Notes: generated by a model from the sequence alone, not told the origin. Counted from the first letter of the stretch, positions 38,537 through 47,952 are shown. The stretch is 64,000 bases of DNA from Firmicutes bacterium HGW-Firmicutes-7 (GCA_002841375.1 PGZO01000002.1:62001-126000); one strand, 5' to 3'. A program made the numbers and translations.

Positions 38537-38566
38537 AAAAAAAATACCACTTGTTAAGTGGTATTT
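38537..38566 (-). terminator. Terminator of the TPR protein gene
   Basis: On the minus strand a perfect 11-bp stem AAATACCACTT/AAGTGGTATTT with a 3-base loop is followed by TTTTTG. It is 10 bases after the stop codon of the TPR protein gene. Confidence 0.9.
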
Positions 38567-38575
38567 AAGGTAATA

Positions 38576-39943
38576 TTATTGTAATTGAGATAACTGCCAC
38601 GTTGCATCTTTAACTCGAATTGAGTTTGGATAATTGACTATTAAAGAATTAAAATCCCTCTTGGCTTCTTCTACTTGTGCCAGCTTCGTATAGGCAACGC
38701 CTCTATAGTATAATGCTTTGTCTGAATAATATGCATCCTGAACAAGTTTTAGCGATAAATTATATTGTTCAATTGCTTGCTCATAATTTGAATTATTCAA
38801 GCTATATCCTTTGTTATAAGCATTTACTGCAACTTTTTCATACACTTCATTTTTTAAGGACTCATATAACTCGTAAAATGGTGTTCCTTCAACTCTAGTT
38901 ACATCAATACTATATAAAGCTTCTGCCGAACTAACAAGGTCATTGTTGTCTTTGAATTGTAAGGCCGCTAATATCTTAGATGTATCGCCTTGAATATCTT
39001 GTGATGCTATCAAATCAGTTTCTAACTTATTATTCGCCTGCGTTAACTCTTGCACTTTAGCCGTTTCATTTTCAAGTGCAGCTGCATTTTCCTTTAATAA
39101 AGCTGCAGAATTCGTTATTTGTTCCTCAAGTGATATATTCTTACTTTTTAGCGCTTTTAGTTGACTAGGAGAAATCAAGAAAATTGCAAGTCCTAAACCA
39201 ACAACTGCGCCAACTGCTACAAGAATTACCTGATGCCATGAAGAACTAACAAAAACCGGTACTCTTCTAGCAAAAGAGACATCTTCTTGATGCTTTCGTT
39301 CTTGCTCTTCACTCGTTTCTTTTACAGTCTCATCCGTTATTGAATCATAATATTTTCTTGCAATATAATTGTTCTTATCAATTAACAGTACTTTTTGCAA
39401 CGTACTTTGAGCTTTTTGTATTTGCTGTTCATTAATGTAGCATAGCGATAGAAGTAAATAAGCTTTTATAAACTTAGGATTTAAACTAATAGCCTTCTTT
39501 AACTGTATAGCAGCTAGATCTTCATTCGATTGTTGCGTGTGTACAAGTGCTTGATTATATCTTTTTATCGCACTGCTTAGTTTTTCTAAATGAGCTTGAT
39601 TTTCTTGGATATCTTTCAAGTATCTTTCGGCAGCGTTATCTGTCGGATCTAGATGCTTACTAATAACCCATTGCTGAAGGGCTAATACAGTTTCTCCAAT
39701 CTCGAAATAAACTAACCCCAACAGATTTCTTGCTTCAATATTATTTTTATCATACCGTATGCTTTTTTGCAAGGTGTTGATAGCTCCACTTAAATCACGC
39801 ACATTAGAAAGCTGTAATCCTTGATTGTAAAAGGCTTTCGATACCATTTTAATTTTTTCATATACTTGGAAAAAAATCTTGCAATGCTCACAGAACCCAT
39901 CATTATTTAAGCCTTGTCCGCATTTAGGACATAAGTTTGACAT
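38576..39943 (-). CDS. Zinc-ribbon, TPR and coiled-coil membrane protein
   Basis: A 455-residue protein with four parts: an N-terminal zinc ribbon (CPKCGQGLNNDGFCEHC), TPR repeats to about residue 200, one membrane helix (about 235-255, VILVAVGAVVGLGLAIFLI), and an extracytoplasmic half made of a coiled coil (about 265-320) followed by further TPRs. The zinc ribbon is thus cytoplasmic and the last TPRs outside. It probably organises a protein complex across the membrane, but no partner is evident. Start set to ATG 39943; a GTG three codons upstream is in frame. Confidence 0.85.
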   Translation of the reverse strand: MSNLCPKCGQGLNNDGFCEHCKIFFQVYEKIKMVSKAFYNQGLQLSNVRDLSGAINTLQKSIRYDKNNIEARNLLGLVYFEIGETVLALQQWVISKHLDPTDNAAERYLKDIQENQAHLEKLSSAIKRYNQALVHTQQSNEDLAAIQLKKAISLNPKFIKAYLLLSLCYINEQQIQKAQSTLQKVLLIDKNNYIARKYYDSITDETVKETSEEQERKHQEDVSFARRVPVFVSSSWHQVILVAVGAVVGLGLAIFLISPSQLKALKSKNISLEEQITNSAALLKENAAALENETAKVQELTQANNKLETDLIASQDIQGDTSKILAALQFKDNNDLVSSAEALYSIDVTRVEGTPFYELYESLKNEVYEKVAVNAYNKGYSLNNSNYEQAIEQYNLSLKLVQDAYYSDKALYYRGVAYTKLAQVEEAKRDFNSLIVNYPNSIRVKDATWQLSQLQ

Positions 39944-39957
39944 TGATAACACCCACT

Positions 39958-40101
39958 TTACTTATCATTTTTTATTTCTTTTACCATCTCACTTAAAATA
40001 TCTGTCATATCTTTAGAATTGTAATCATAAATTGCTTGTTCAGCATCTTCAATCTCTAAACAAGGCTTAAATTTCTTAATTTCTTCTTCAAAATTAATCA
40101 T
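39958..40101 (-). CDS. Small acidic protein (47 residues) after folC
   Basis: A 47-codon frame beginning MINFEEEIKKFKPCLEIED and ending MVKEIKNDK. It is acidic, helical and soluble. The ATG follows the folC stop codon directly (TAAATG) and is preceded by AGGAGG at 8 bases, a near-ideal ribosome site. The following TPR gene starts 14 bases after its stop, so the three genes look like one operon. I do not know a function. Confidence 0.78.
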   Translation of the reverse strand: MINFEEEIKKFKPCLEIEDAEQAIYDYNSKDMTDILSEMVKEIKNDK

Positions 40102-41391
40102 TTAACGAACCTCCTGCAATATTTTTTTAATCTCGCCAACGAGATATAATGAACCTACACAACATAGCAATCTGTTTTCAACCTTATAATGCTTATTAAT
40201 TGCTTTTTCTATGTCAATTTCTATGTGAATATTTTTAAAACCATATTTTATAAAACTATTCTTTAATGAGTCAGTATCTAAGCATCTAGAATCGTTAACC
40301 CTAGTAAGTACAATTTCATCAATGTTTGAACATAGACTTAGTGCTTTTACCATCAAATCATATTCTTTATTTTTCATTGCAGTAAAAAGAATTGTAATTC
40401 TTCGATGGGCAAAACATTCCTTAATATTTTCAATAAAAGTCTTAATTCCACTCTCATTATGTGCTCCGTCTAAAACAATCCAATCATTAATGAATTCCAT
40501 TCGACCAGGCCAGTAAAACTTATTAAGCGCTTTCTCTATAGTACCGACATTTATTGGATATTCATATCGCAAAGCTTCTACAGTGTTTAAAGCTGTCGCC
40601 ACATTCATAATTTGATATGTTGCACACGTGTTTAGAGAAATCTTATCATAATAATAATACTTGTTATTTAATGAAAAATCAATGCTTTTATCTGTCCTTT
40701 TTAAAATAGTATAATTAAGGGGCATAACTTCTTCTAGAATCGAATTTTTCTCTTTACATATTTTTTTAATTACTGTCAAAACAATATCCTCTTGTTTAGA
40801 AATAACAGTTGGGCATCCATGTTTTATAATTCCACTCTTTTCTATTGCTATCTTCTCAAGTGTATCACCTAATATCTCTGTGTGATCTAAACCTATTTGT
40901 GTAATTACTGATACTAACGGATTTTCAATAATATTCGTAGCATCTAGCCTTCCGCCTAAGCCTGTTTCAAGTATAATTAACTCAATTTTTTGCTCTGCAA
41001 AATATTGAATAGCTATTACAAATAACACCTCAAAAAAGGATGGATGATTAAAACCTACTTTTATCATTTCATCAATAACCTTTTTTACTTTATTAAATGT
41101 ATTTGTTAATTCAACATCACTAATATCTAGATTATTTATCTTTATACGTTCATTAATTTTAATCAGATGTGGTGAAGTAAAAAGTCCTACTTTAATGTTT
41201 GCCTCCGTATAAATAAAAGATAGCATTGTGCATACTGATCCTTTACCGTTCGTTCCAGCAACATGTATGTATTTCAACTTCAGCTGAGGATTATCAAGCC
41301 TCCATAATAATTCCTTTATATTTTGATGTCCTGACTTTTTCCCAAACAATGGAATAGATAATATATATTCAACACACTCCGTATAATTCAT
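40102..41391 (-). CDS. folC: Folylpolyglutamate synthase/dihydrofolate synthase
   Basis: ATP-dependent ligase adding glutamate to folates. The 429-residue Mur-ligase-type protein has MNYTECVEYILSIPLFG at the start, the P-loop HVAGTNGKGSVCTML, FTSPHLIKINERIKIN, ETGLGGRLDATNII, IGLDHTEILGDTLEKIA and WIVLDGAHNESGI. The longer frame to 41469 adds residues foreign to the family; ATG 41391 has GAGGAG upstream and gives the usual N-terminus. Confidence 0.95.
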   Translation of the reverse strand: MNYTECVEYILSIPLFGKKSGHQNIKELLWRLDNPQLKLKYIHVAGTNGKGSVCTMLSFIYTEANIKVGLFTSPHLIKINERIKINNLDISDVELTNTFNKVKKVIDEMIKVGFNHPSFFEVLFVIAIQYFAEQKIELIILETGLGGRLDATNIIENPLVSVITQIGLDHTEILGDTLEKIAIEKSGIIKHGCPTVISKQEDIVLTVIKKICKEKNSILEEVMPLNYTILKRTDKSIDFSLNNKYYYYDKISLNTCATYQIMNVATALNTVEALRYEYPINVGTIEKALNKFYWPGRMEFINDWIVLDGAHNESGIKTFIENIKECFAHRRITILFTAMKNKEYDLMVKALSLCSNIDEIVLTRVNDSRCLDTDSLKNSFIKYGFKNIHIEIDIEKAINKHYKVENRLLCCVGSLYLVGEIKKILQEVR

Positions 41392-41635
41392 TAAAGCTAT
41401 CTCCTCTATGTATGCGGCAAATTTACAATTGTTTTTACTTACTTTATCATTTTTTATTATGAACATCAATGATTTTCTCCCTTAGACTTCATTAATAGAT
41501 ATATTTTTTGCATCTTTAGCCTATAATATAAGTACCTAATTTAATTAACACTTTATTAACAATTCTATCTTTGTTTTGCCTTGATATTCGATTACAATAA
41601 ATAATAATACCAATAAATTTTGAGGAGGAATTAGC

Positions 41636-43042
41636 ATGGATGAACAAACAAACAAAAGTACAAGCAATAATGAAAACAATAGTATAAATGATCCTAACAA
41701 TGATCAAGAAAATGAAATAAAATACGATACCACGCATCAAGAATCTGAACCAATAGCAAATGACATAACTACCTTAGATCATACCTTGGAAGAACCTATT
41801 TCAACAAGCAATTTAAAAGAAAAGAAAAAAATACATCCCATATTAAAAGTAGCTTCCTTTTTCATATTATTTACTTTCTTAGGTGGCGTGTTATTTGGCG
41901 GAGGATATTTTACCGCGCTATACTTTGGGGATACTTTTATCTCTGACTTCATCAAGATTGATACCAAGCAAAATGATAATAACAATATCGTACAAATTCG
42001 TCAAATCAACCCCGATGTTGCCAAAAATCTTGAAGCTTATTACACAGCGCCTGTTGTAATATCAGATGCCGTTGGTCCTTCAGTCGTAACAATTACAAGT
42101 ACCCTTAAAGACAAATTTATGTCCTTTAATGGTTCAAGTTATTTCAATGAAGGTTCAGGTTCAGGAATAATTTTTGACATTGATAATGATAATCTATTCG
42201 TGGTAACTAATCATCATGTTATCGATGGTGCTATTAAAGTAGATGTAACCTTTATGGGTGGTGATACCTTTGAAGCAAAAGTCCTTGGTTATGATTCAAC
42301 TATGGACATTGCAGTCCTTTCCATCAACTTAGCTGATATTGACCAAGAGATTATGGCAAAAGTTGCTATTGCTTCTTTTGGTAATTCAGATGAATTAAGA
42401 GTTGGAGAACTTGCCGTAGCAATTGGCAGCCCTCTAGGAAAAGCATTTAGTAATTCCATTACTGTTGGGGTTATTAGTGCGGTGGACCGCATCATCAGTA
42501 TTGATAGCTCAGATCTTAAATTAATTCAAACCGATGCCGCAATCAATCCGGGAAATAGCGGAGGCGCTTTGGTTAATACCGATGGATTAATTATTGGCAT
42601 CAATACTGCAAAGTATATTGATACTGATGTTGAAGGAATGGGCTTTGCTATTCCAATTAACACTGCTCGACCAATCATAGATAAAATTCTTAATTCAAAA
42701 GAAGGCTCTGATGTTGCTAGCACCGTTTCTGATGATCGACCATTTTTAGGGGTAGGCATTGCAGATATTACGCAAGAAATTTATGTTCAAACAGGCATGC
42801 CATTTGGCGTATACGTCACAGATGTTTTTAGTAACTCTGGTGCCGAAGAAGCAGGTATTAAACCTGGTGATATTATCTTTTCAATTGGAGATAATAAAGT
42901 GTTAAAATCTAATGATCTCATTACACATGTTAGCACGTATAAAGTTGGAGACATCATTACCATAAGTATTGCTCGGGATAGTAAAATGATCGATGTAAAA
43001 GCACCGCTGTATAAGTATAGTGATGTTATGGCAGAAGAGTAA
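41636..43042 (+). CDS. htrA: HtrA/DegP-type membrane-anchored serine protease
   Basis: A 468-residue protein: a polar, Asn/Asp-rich cytoplasmic tail (1-65), one membrane helix (about 70-92), a trypsin-like S1C protease domain (about 130-345) and a C-terminal PDZ domain (about 365-460, FGVYVTDVFSNSGAEEAGIKPGDII). The catalytic triad is visible: His in VVTNHHVIDGA, Asp in DSTMDIAVLSI and Ser in NPGNSGGALVNT. Such proteases degrade misfolded envelope proteins. TGAGGAGG precedes the ATG. Its terminator lies at 43207-43250, beyond an inserted palindromic element. Confidence 0.95.
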   Translation: MDEQTNKSTSNNENNSINDPNNDQENEIKYDTTHQESEPIANDITTLDHTLEEPISTSNLKEKKKIHPILKVASFFILFTFLGGVLFGGGYFTALYFGDTFISDFIKIDTKQNDNNNIVQIRQINPDVAKNLEAYYTAPVVISDAVGPSVVTITSTLKDKFMSFNGSSYFNEGSGSGIIFDIDNDNLFVVTNHHVIDGAIKVDVTFMGGDTFEAKVLGYDSTMDIAVLSINLADIDQEIMAKVAIASFGNSDELRVGELAVAIGSPLGKAFSNSITVGVISAVDRIISIDSSDLKLIQTDAAINPGNSGGALVNTDGLIIGINTAKYIDTDVEGMGFAIPINTARPIIDKILNSKEGSDVASTVSDDRPFLGVGIADITQEIYVQTGMPFGVYVTDVFSNSGAEEAGIKPGDIIFSIGDNKVLKSNDLITHVSTYKVGDIITISIARDSKMIDVKAPLYKYSDVMAEE

Positions 43043-43072
43043 TCTTTTGTATCACATTATATATGAGAAATA

Positions 43073-43194
43073 TGGTTGTAGTGTCAAAAGTAAGTTCGTT
43101 CTAATTCTTACACAACATATAGCGATGGTTAAAGCATCCATGCACTATATGCTGTGCAAGAAAGAACAACTATATACTTTTGACACTATAACCA
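43073..43194. mobile_element. 122-bp palindromic repeat element (MITE-like)
   Basis: The ends are TGGTTGTAGTGTCAAAAGTA (43073-43092) and, inverted at 43175-43194, the same 20 bases with one change. The arms continue to pair inward through CATATAG, so nearly the whole element is one imperfect hairpin. A 26-base copy of the left end occurs at 54842-54867 and a 17-base copy at about 46578-46594. There is no transposase gene. It sits between the htrA stop codon and the htrA terminator. A target duplication is not obvious. Confidence 0.75.
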
Positions 43195-43206
43195 AACATC
43201 TGAATT

Positions 43207-43250
43207 AAAATAAAACATGCAGGACTTTAAAGTTCGGCATGTTTTATTTT
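43207..43250. terminator. Terminator downstream of htrA
   Basis: Perfect 14-bp arms AAAATAAAACATGC (43207-43220) and GCATGTTTTATTTT (43237-43250), with T-run on the plus strand. It is 165 bases after the htrA stop; the palindromic element at 43073-43194 separates them. Confidence 0.85.
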
Positions 43251-43401
43251 TATAGTTAATAGTTCGTTAATGTGTAATTCAAGGATGTTTTTCTTAATAC
43301 CTTTGATAGGTTAGTTTTGAAATGCATGTTGTGAAATTTGGTGTAGTTTGTTTTTTAACTTTCAAACCTTCCTGTTAGTTTTGGATGGTTGTTCTTTTAT
43401 T

Positions 43402-43473
43402 GAGGAGGGATAGGTTCATTTTTCTGGCCTTTCCCTTCGGCCGGTCGGGCGAAAAATGAACCTATCCCTCCTC
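43402..43473. repeat. 72-bp hairpin with perfect 23-bp arms
   Basis: Arms 43402-43424 and 43451-43473 are exact reverse complements (GAGGAGGGATAGGTTCATTT plus TTC) around a GC-rich 26-base centre that contains GGCC twice. It is in a gene-free stretch (43043-43877) between htrA and the valS 3' end. GC content is far above the surroundings. It is not followed by a T-run. Confidence 0.85.
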
Positions 43474-43695
43474 CGTCATGAACCTCAACTTTTCAGTCTA
43501 AGAGCATAATAAAACCGACAGGGTTTTATATCCCATTCATTTTATTTATCCTAGTTTTCTAATTTTATTAATGATCTTAGCTTTCATCTTGAACTTACCT
43601 CAATATATCATCTCATCATCTATCTTCTGAAATTTCCACAACGATACCGAGGTATTTTTATGGCACCCCAATGCATTTTCCTACAGCAAAATTGG

Positions 43696-43780
43696 TATGG
43701 GGGGCGTTCTAAACGTTCAGGAGTAAGTGGCCCCCTATTTGCGCACGGACGCGCAACTTGGGGGTAGAATGCCCCCCATA
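43696..43780. repeat. 85-bp nested GC-rich palindrome
   Basis: Outer arms TATGGGGGGCGTTCTA (43696-43711) and TAGAATGCCCCCCATA (43765-43780) pair with one mismatch. Inner arms CCCCCTATTTGCGC (43731-43744) and GCGCAACTTGGGGG (43751-43764) pair with three mismatches. A 19-base unpaired segment lies between outer and inner left arms. No gene is present from 43043 to 43877; the rest of the stretch is ordinary AT-rich sequence in which I see nothing else. Confidence 0.8.
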
Positions 43781-43877
43781 TCATATTTGCAAAAGCCATA
43801 TCCCAATAAAAATATCGACAACCTTACACTTTCTATAACTTATGGACCATCACTTAAATCTGAACTAGCACTTGATG

Positions 43878-46520
43878 CTATTTAGTTAATCCTCTAAGTC
43901 TCTCTTGAACCTGTTCCATCATTTGCGCATACTTCACAAGTTTTTCTCTCTCCTCCTGAATAACCTTCTCTGGAGCCTTACTTACAAAACGCTCATTCGA
44001 TAGTTTTTGCTCAACTCTATCCAATTCCTTTTGAAGCTTTTCCTTTTCACCAGTTAATCTTTCAATTTCCTTGTCAAGATCTACAAGCTCTGTAAAAGGC
44101 ATATAAATTGAAGCATTTGGAATGACAGCCGATACAGCATCTTCATCAATTCCATCCTTCGTTTTTTGAATAATCACCTCGCTAGCATAGCTAAGAGTTG
44201 CAAAAAAGACCTTCCCCTCAGAAAATACTTGACGTACATAATCATCTTGAGATACTACATATACCTTTGCCTTTTTTGAAGGAGGTACATTCATGCCAGC
44301 TCTAACATTACGAATAGACCTTACCGCTTCTTTTATAAGGCTTATTGCATTTTCTTCATCCTCAAAATTCCACGCATCTATATACGCTGGCCAGGTTGAA
44401 ATCATAATTGATGGTTCTACATCTTGGAGGGTTGTAAATATTTCTTCTGTAATAAAGGGCATAACTGGATGTAGTAGTTTCAATGATTGAATTAATACAG
44501 TTTTTAATGTCCATATAGCAGCTCTTTTTGTCGTATCCTCACTATTATAGAGCCTTGGTTTTACCATCTCAATATACCAATCACAAAATTCTTCCCAAAT
44601 AAAATCATATAACTTCTGAACAGCTATACCTAGATCATAATGATCCATATTTTCTGTTACTTCTTTTGCAAGTGTATTCGCCTTTGATAAAATCCATTTA
44701 TCAGCAGGAGTCAATTCGCTTAGTGGTACTTCCTTGATTTCTTCTCCTTCAAGGTTCATCATAATGAATCTCGAAGCGTTCCACACCTTATTTGCAAAGT
44801 TTCTACTAGCCTCTACTCTTTCATAATAAAAGCGCATATCATTTCCCGGCGCATTTCCTGTAACAAGCGTAAACCTTAAAGCATCTGCACCATATTGCTC
44901 TATAACTTCTAATGGATCAATACCATTACCAAGTGACTTACTCATTTTTCTTCCATCTGAATCTCTTACAAGACCATGAATAAGTACTGTCTTAAATGGA
45001 ATCTCTCCCATAAACTCTAAACCAGAAAACACCATTCTAACTACCCAGAAGAAAATAATGTCATACCCTGTAACTAAAACACTTGTCGGGTAAAAATAAT
45101 CTACATCAGGTGTTTTTTCCGGCCACCCCAACGTAGAAAATGGCCATAACGCTGAACTAAACCATGTATCCAATGAGTCCTCATCTTGTTTGATATCCGT
45201 ACTGTAGCATTTATCACACTGTACTGGGGCCTCTTTTTGGATCATGATTTCCCCACACTCTTTGCAATAATAGGCGGGTATTCTATGGCCCCACCATAGT
45301 TGTCTTGAAATACACCAATCTCTAATATTTTCCAACCAATGTAAATATGTTTTTCCATATCTTTCTGGTACAAATTTTAGCGTTCCATTTTTAAGCGCGG
45401 CAATTGCGGGTTTTGCTAACTCTTCCATTTTTACAAACCATTGCTGTTTAATTAATGGTTCAATAACTGTATTACATCTATCATGCGTTCCTACATTATG
45501 TGTATGATCTTCTACCTTAGCCAGCAAATTTTCTTCATTTAGTTGTTCAACAATACGCTTCCTTGCTTCGTATCGATCTAACCCCTCGTAGTTTCCACCA
45601 TTAGAATTAATTGTTCCATCATCATTAATAACATTGATTTGAGGAAGATTATGACGAAGTCCAACTTCGAAGTCATTCGGATCATGGGCTGGCGTAATTT
45701 TTACTACGCCTGTTCCAAAAGCCTTATCAACATAATGATCTGCAATAATTGGAATTTGTTTATTAACTATTGGTAGGGTAACCTTTTTTCCAATTAGGTG
45801 TTGATATCTTTCATCGTCAGGATGAACCGCAATAGCAACATCTCCTAACATCGTTTCTGGTCTTGTAGTTGCCAACTGAAGAAAGCCTTCTTCTCCTACA
45901 AGAGGATACTTAATGTGATAAAAATGCCCTTTCTTTTCTTCATGTTCAACTTCTGCTTCTGATATGGTTGTTTGACATACTGGGCACCAGTTGATAATTC
46001 TTGAGCCTTGATATATATAACCTTTATCATAGTATTTAACAAAAACCTCTAACACTGCGTCTGATAGTCCTTCATCTAAAGTAAATCTTTCACGTTCCCA
46101 GTCACAGGAAGCACCCAGCTTTTTAAGCTGATCAATAATAATACCACCGTATTCATCTTTCCACGCCCATGCTTTTTCCATAAAGCCTTCTCTGCCGAGC
46201 GACTCTTTGGTATGACCTTCTTCTGCCATTTTCTTAACTATTTTCACCTCTGTCGCAATGCTTGCGTGGTCTGTGCCTGGTTGCCATAGCGCTTCAAAAC
46301 CTTGCATTCTTTTCCATCTTATTAATATATCTTGAAGGGTATTATCAAGCGCATGTCCCATATGCAACTGCCCCGTAATATTAGGTGGTGGTATTACTAT
46401 TGTATACGGCTTTTTCACTTTATTTGCTTCTGCATGAAAATAATTGTTTTCGATCCATTTATCATATAATTTATCTTCAACTGCTGACGGATTATATACC
46501 TTTTCTAATTCTTTACTCAT
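43878..46520 (-). CDS. valS: Valyl-tRNA synthetase
   Basis: Class I synthetase of 880 residues charging tRNA-Val. It has the HIGH motif as [19 protein letters not shown], the editing (CP1) domain with [21 protein letters not shown] and [35 protein letters not shown], and KMSKSLGN. The C-terminal coiled-coil arm specific to ValRS is present (about 815-880). A T-box leader with a GTA specifier codon lies about 380 bases upstream, with a small membrane-protein gene in between. Confidence 0.98.
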   Translation of the reverse strand: MSKELEKVYNPSAVEDKLYDKWIENNYFHAEANKVKKPYTIVIPPPNITGQLHMGHALDNTLQDILIRWKRMQGFEALWQPGTDHASIATEVKIVKKMAEEGHTKESLGREGFMEKAWAWKDEYGGIIIDQLKKLGASCDWERERFTLDEGLSDAVLEVFVKYYDKGYIYQGSRIINWCPVCQTTISEAEVEHEEKKGHFYHIKYPLVGEEGFLQLATTRPETMLGDVAIAVHPDDERYQHLIGKKVTLPIVNKQIPIIADHYVDKAFGTGVVKITPAHDPNDFEVGLRHNLPQINVINDDGTINSNGGNYEGLDRYEARKRIVEQLNEENLLAKVEDHTHNVGTHDRCNTVIEPLIKQQWFVKMEELAKPAIAALKNGTLKFVPERYGKTYLHWLENIRDWCISRQLWWGHRIPAYYCKECGEIMIQKEAPVQCDKCYSTDIKQDEDSLDTWFSSALWPFSTLGWPEKTPDVDYFYPTSVLVTGYDIIFFWVVRMVFSGLEFMGEIPFKTVLIHGLVRDSDGRKMSKSLGNGIDPLEVIEQYGADALRFTLVTGNAPGNDMRFYYERVEASRNFANKVWNASRFIMMNLEGEEIKEVPLSELTPADKWILSKANTLAKEVTENMDHYDLGIAVQKLYDFIWEEFCDWYIEMVKPRLYNSEDTTKRAAIWTLKTVLIQSLKLLHPVMPFITEEIFTTLQDVEPSIMISTWPAYIDAWNFEDEENAISLIKEAVRSIRNVRAGMNVPPSKKAKVYVVSQDDYVRQVFSEGKVFFATLSYASEVIIQKTKDGIDEDAVSAVIPNASIYMPFTELVDLDKEIERLTGEKEKLQKELDRVEQKLSNERFVSKAPEKVIQEEREKLVKYAQMMEQVQERLRGLTK

Positions 46521-46577
46521 ATTATGCCTCCTAAAAAGTAGCGTTGTTTTTATTATTTCTCATTATTGCTTATCGTA

Positions 46578-46594
46578 TTTGACACTACAACCAT
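46578..46594 (-). repeat. Solo end of the palindromic repeat family
   Basis: On the minus strand TGGTTGTAGTGTCAAA matches the outer end of the 122-bp element at 43073. Only one end is present here, between the small membrane-protein gene and valS. It may be a decayed copy or one half of a recombined element. Confidence 0.55.
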
Positions 46595-46812
46595 TATTTA
46601 ATAAATATTATTATTATACCTCCCGAAATAACCATAACTGCCCCAATTGTTCGAACTGCTAACATTGCATTGTTGACAAGTATCAAAAAATCATTATCTT
46701 CGGAACCTTTTGAATTATGATTAATTGATTTTTCATTATTCCTAGATACTATTCTAGCGCCAAAGAACAAAATTGCTCCAACAACCAATAGAATCATACC
46801 AATAATATACAT
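46594..46812 (-). CDS. Small two-helix membrane protein upstream of valS
   Basis: A 72-residue protein with a hydrophobic helix at each end (MYIIGMILLVVGAILFFGAR and IGAVMVISGGIIIIFIK) and a polar Asn/Lys/Ser-rich middle. The start chosen is the second of two adjacent ATGs, six bases after AGGAGG; the ORF can be extended but without a ribosome site. It is between the T-box leader and valS, so it is probably cotranscribed under valine tRNA control. I do not recognise a family. Confidence 0.7.
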   Translation of the reverse strand: MYIIGMILLVVGAILFFGARIVSRNNEKSINHNSKGSEDNDFLILVNNAMLAVRTIGAVMVISGGIIIIFIK

Positions 46813-46901
46813 CATATACCTCCTTATACTCAAATATTGTAAAAGTTTGCAATTTTGTACAATTTTTTTCAATTACTTATGCAGAACTTTTCTACGAAAT
46901 T

Positions 46902-47150
46902 AAAAAAAGTCTTATCATCCTTAAAAGGACGATAAAACCGTGGTACCACCTTAATTCCTAGTTAAATCTAACTAAGCTCTCATAACGTATAACGTCGTCA
47001 CACGCTTCATCTTACTTAAATTTCTGATGAAGTGCTCCAAAGCTACCTTCTATCAACACCTTTTCTAGAAAACCTTCCAGCCAGCGAGTTTTCTTCTCTA
47101 TAGATGGTATTGATTTACTCCTCTTTATCATTGCATTTATCATTATAATT
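46902..47150 (-). promoter_or_regulatory. T-box riboswitch (valine type) of the valS operon
   Basis: On the minus strand the leader contains a long Stem I (ATCAATACC pairing with GGTGTTGAT, apical GAAAAC/GTTTTC), the specifier loop with GAA-G-GTA (GTA at 47046-47044, a valine codon), the T-box sequence AAGGTGGTACCACGG (46952-46938), and a terminator with stem TTATCGTCCTT/AAGGATGATAA (46935-46912) followed by seven T residues. Uncharged tRNA-Val should pair with the specifier and T-box and prevent termination. Downstream genes are the 72-residue membrane protein and valS. Confidence 0.95.
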
Positions 47151-47208
47151 ATCTTATATATTATAGGATAGGTATATTATTGTCAACAATAAATTAGGAG
47201 GAAGACCG

Positions 47209-47847
47209 TTAATTCCCTCTTTTTAATAATTTACTTGCAGCAAGTGCCTTTACGATTGAAGGGGCGATAGAACACAGAATAATACAAGATACTAGATCGC
47301 CAATAATACTTAGTGAAAAACCATAGTATACTGCCATTTTAAATGTAAATGCTTTTGTAAGGTATAAGGCATTAATAATATATAGGTATGGTACTCCACA
47401 TAAATAAATAACAGCTATACCTGGTAATGCTGCAACCAAATAAGTAGTAAATGTATTCTTATTAAGCCTTTCAACGATTAAACCTGTAACATATGCAGCG
47501 GCTGCAAAACCTATTAAATACCCAAATGTTGGTTGAAATATATACCCAATTCCTCCTCCTTGAGTGAATACTGGTACACCAATTAGTCCAATCAAAATAT
47601 ACACCAACTGAGATAATAACCCCAATCTAGATCCTAATAGTATTCCTGAAAAAATGGCAAAGAATACTTGCATTGTAAAAGGTACATATGGCAAAGGAAT
47701 TTTAATCCATGCACCAATTGCTGTTAATGCAGCAAATAATGCTGCGTAAGTAAGATTTCTAGCATTCTTTTCGACTTTAGAAATAATAAGCGTAAAAATG
47801 CCTAAAAGTGCAATAAATACTAAAATAGATACGATCCATGTCCACAT
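47209..47847 (-). CDS. bioY: Biotin transporter BioY (ECF S component)
   Basis: Substrate-binding membrane component of an energy-coupling factor biotin transporter. The 212-residue protein has six predicted helices and the family pattern LTYAALFAALTAIGAWIKIP, PYVPFTMQVFFAIFSGILLG, GGIGYIFQPTFGYLIGF and a C-terminal helix with GDLVSCII. No biotin synthesis gene and no ECF ATPase gene are near, so it would use a shared EcfAAT module. The start is ATG 47847 (after AGAGG), not the TTG at 47856. A BirA-like operator and promoter lie just upstream. Confidence 0.95.
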   Translation of the reverse strand: MWTWIVSILVFIALLGIFTLIISKVEKNARNLTYAALFAALTAIGAWIKIPLPYVPFTMQVFFAIFSGILLGSRLGLLSQLVYILIGLIGVPVFTQGGGIGYIFQPTFGYLIGFAAAAYVTGLIVERLNKNTFTTYLVAALPGIAVIYLCGVPYLYIINALYLTKAFTFKMAVYYGFSLSIIGDLVSCIILCSIAPSIVKALAASKLLKRGN

Positions 47848-47884
47848 AATTGTCAACCTCTTTTGTTAGTTTTAGTTTACAATC

Positions 47885-47913
47885 AGTATAATAAATACTC
47901 CATGTAATGTCAA
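47885..47913 (-). promoter_or_regulatory. Promoter of bioY
   Basis: On the minus strand TTGACA (47913-47908), a 17-base spacer and TATACT (47890-47885). The -35 box lies inside the downstream arm of the operator-like inverted repeat at 47898-47946, so a bound repressor would block it. The bioY ATG is 38 bases after the -10 box. Confidence 0.8.
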
Positions 47914-47946
47914 CATTTTTTTATATAAAGTTGACATTACATGGAG
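47898..47946. promoter_or_regulatory. BirA-like biotin operator upstream of bioY
   Basis: Perfect 17-bp arms CTCCATGTAATGTCAAC (47898-47914) and its reverse complement (47930-47946) are separated by 15 AT-only bases. The inner part, TGTCAAC-N15-GTTGACA, has the arm type and spacing of BirA biotin operators (TGTTAAC-like halves about 15 bases apart). It overlaps the -35 box of bioY. It also lies just after the arsC-like gene, so it could form a hairpin in that transcript. Confidence 0.72.
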
Positions 47947-47952
47947 CCATTT

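Noticed and set aside
43020-43208. 62-codon frame on the plus strand after htrA
   Set aside because: It starts inside htrA without a ribosome site and runs through the palindromic repeat element.
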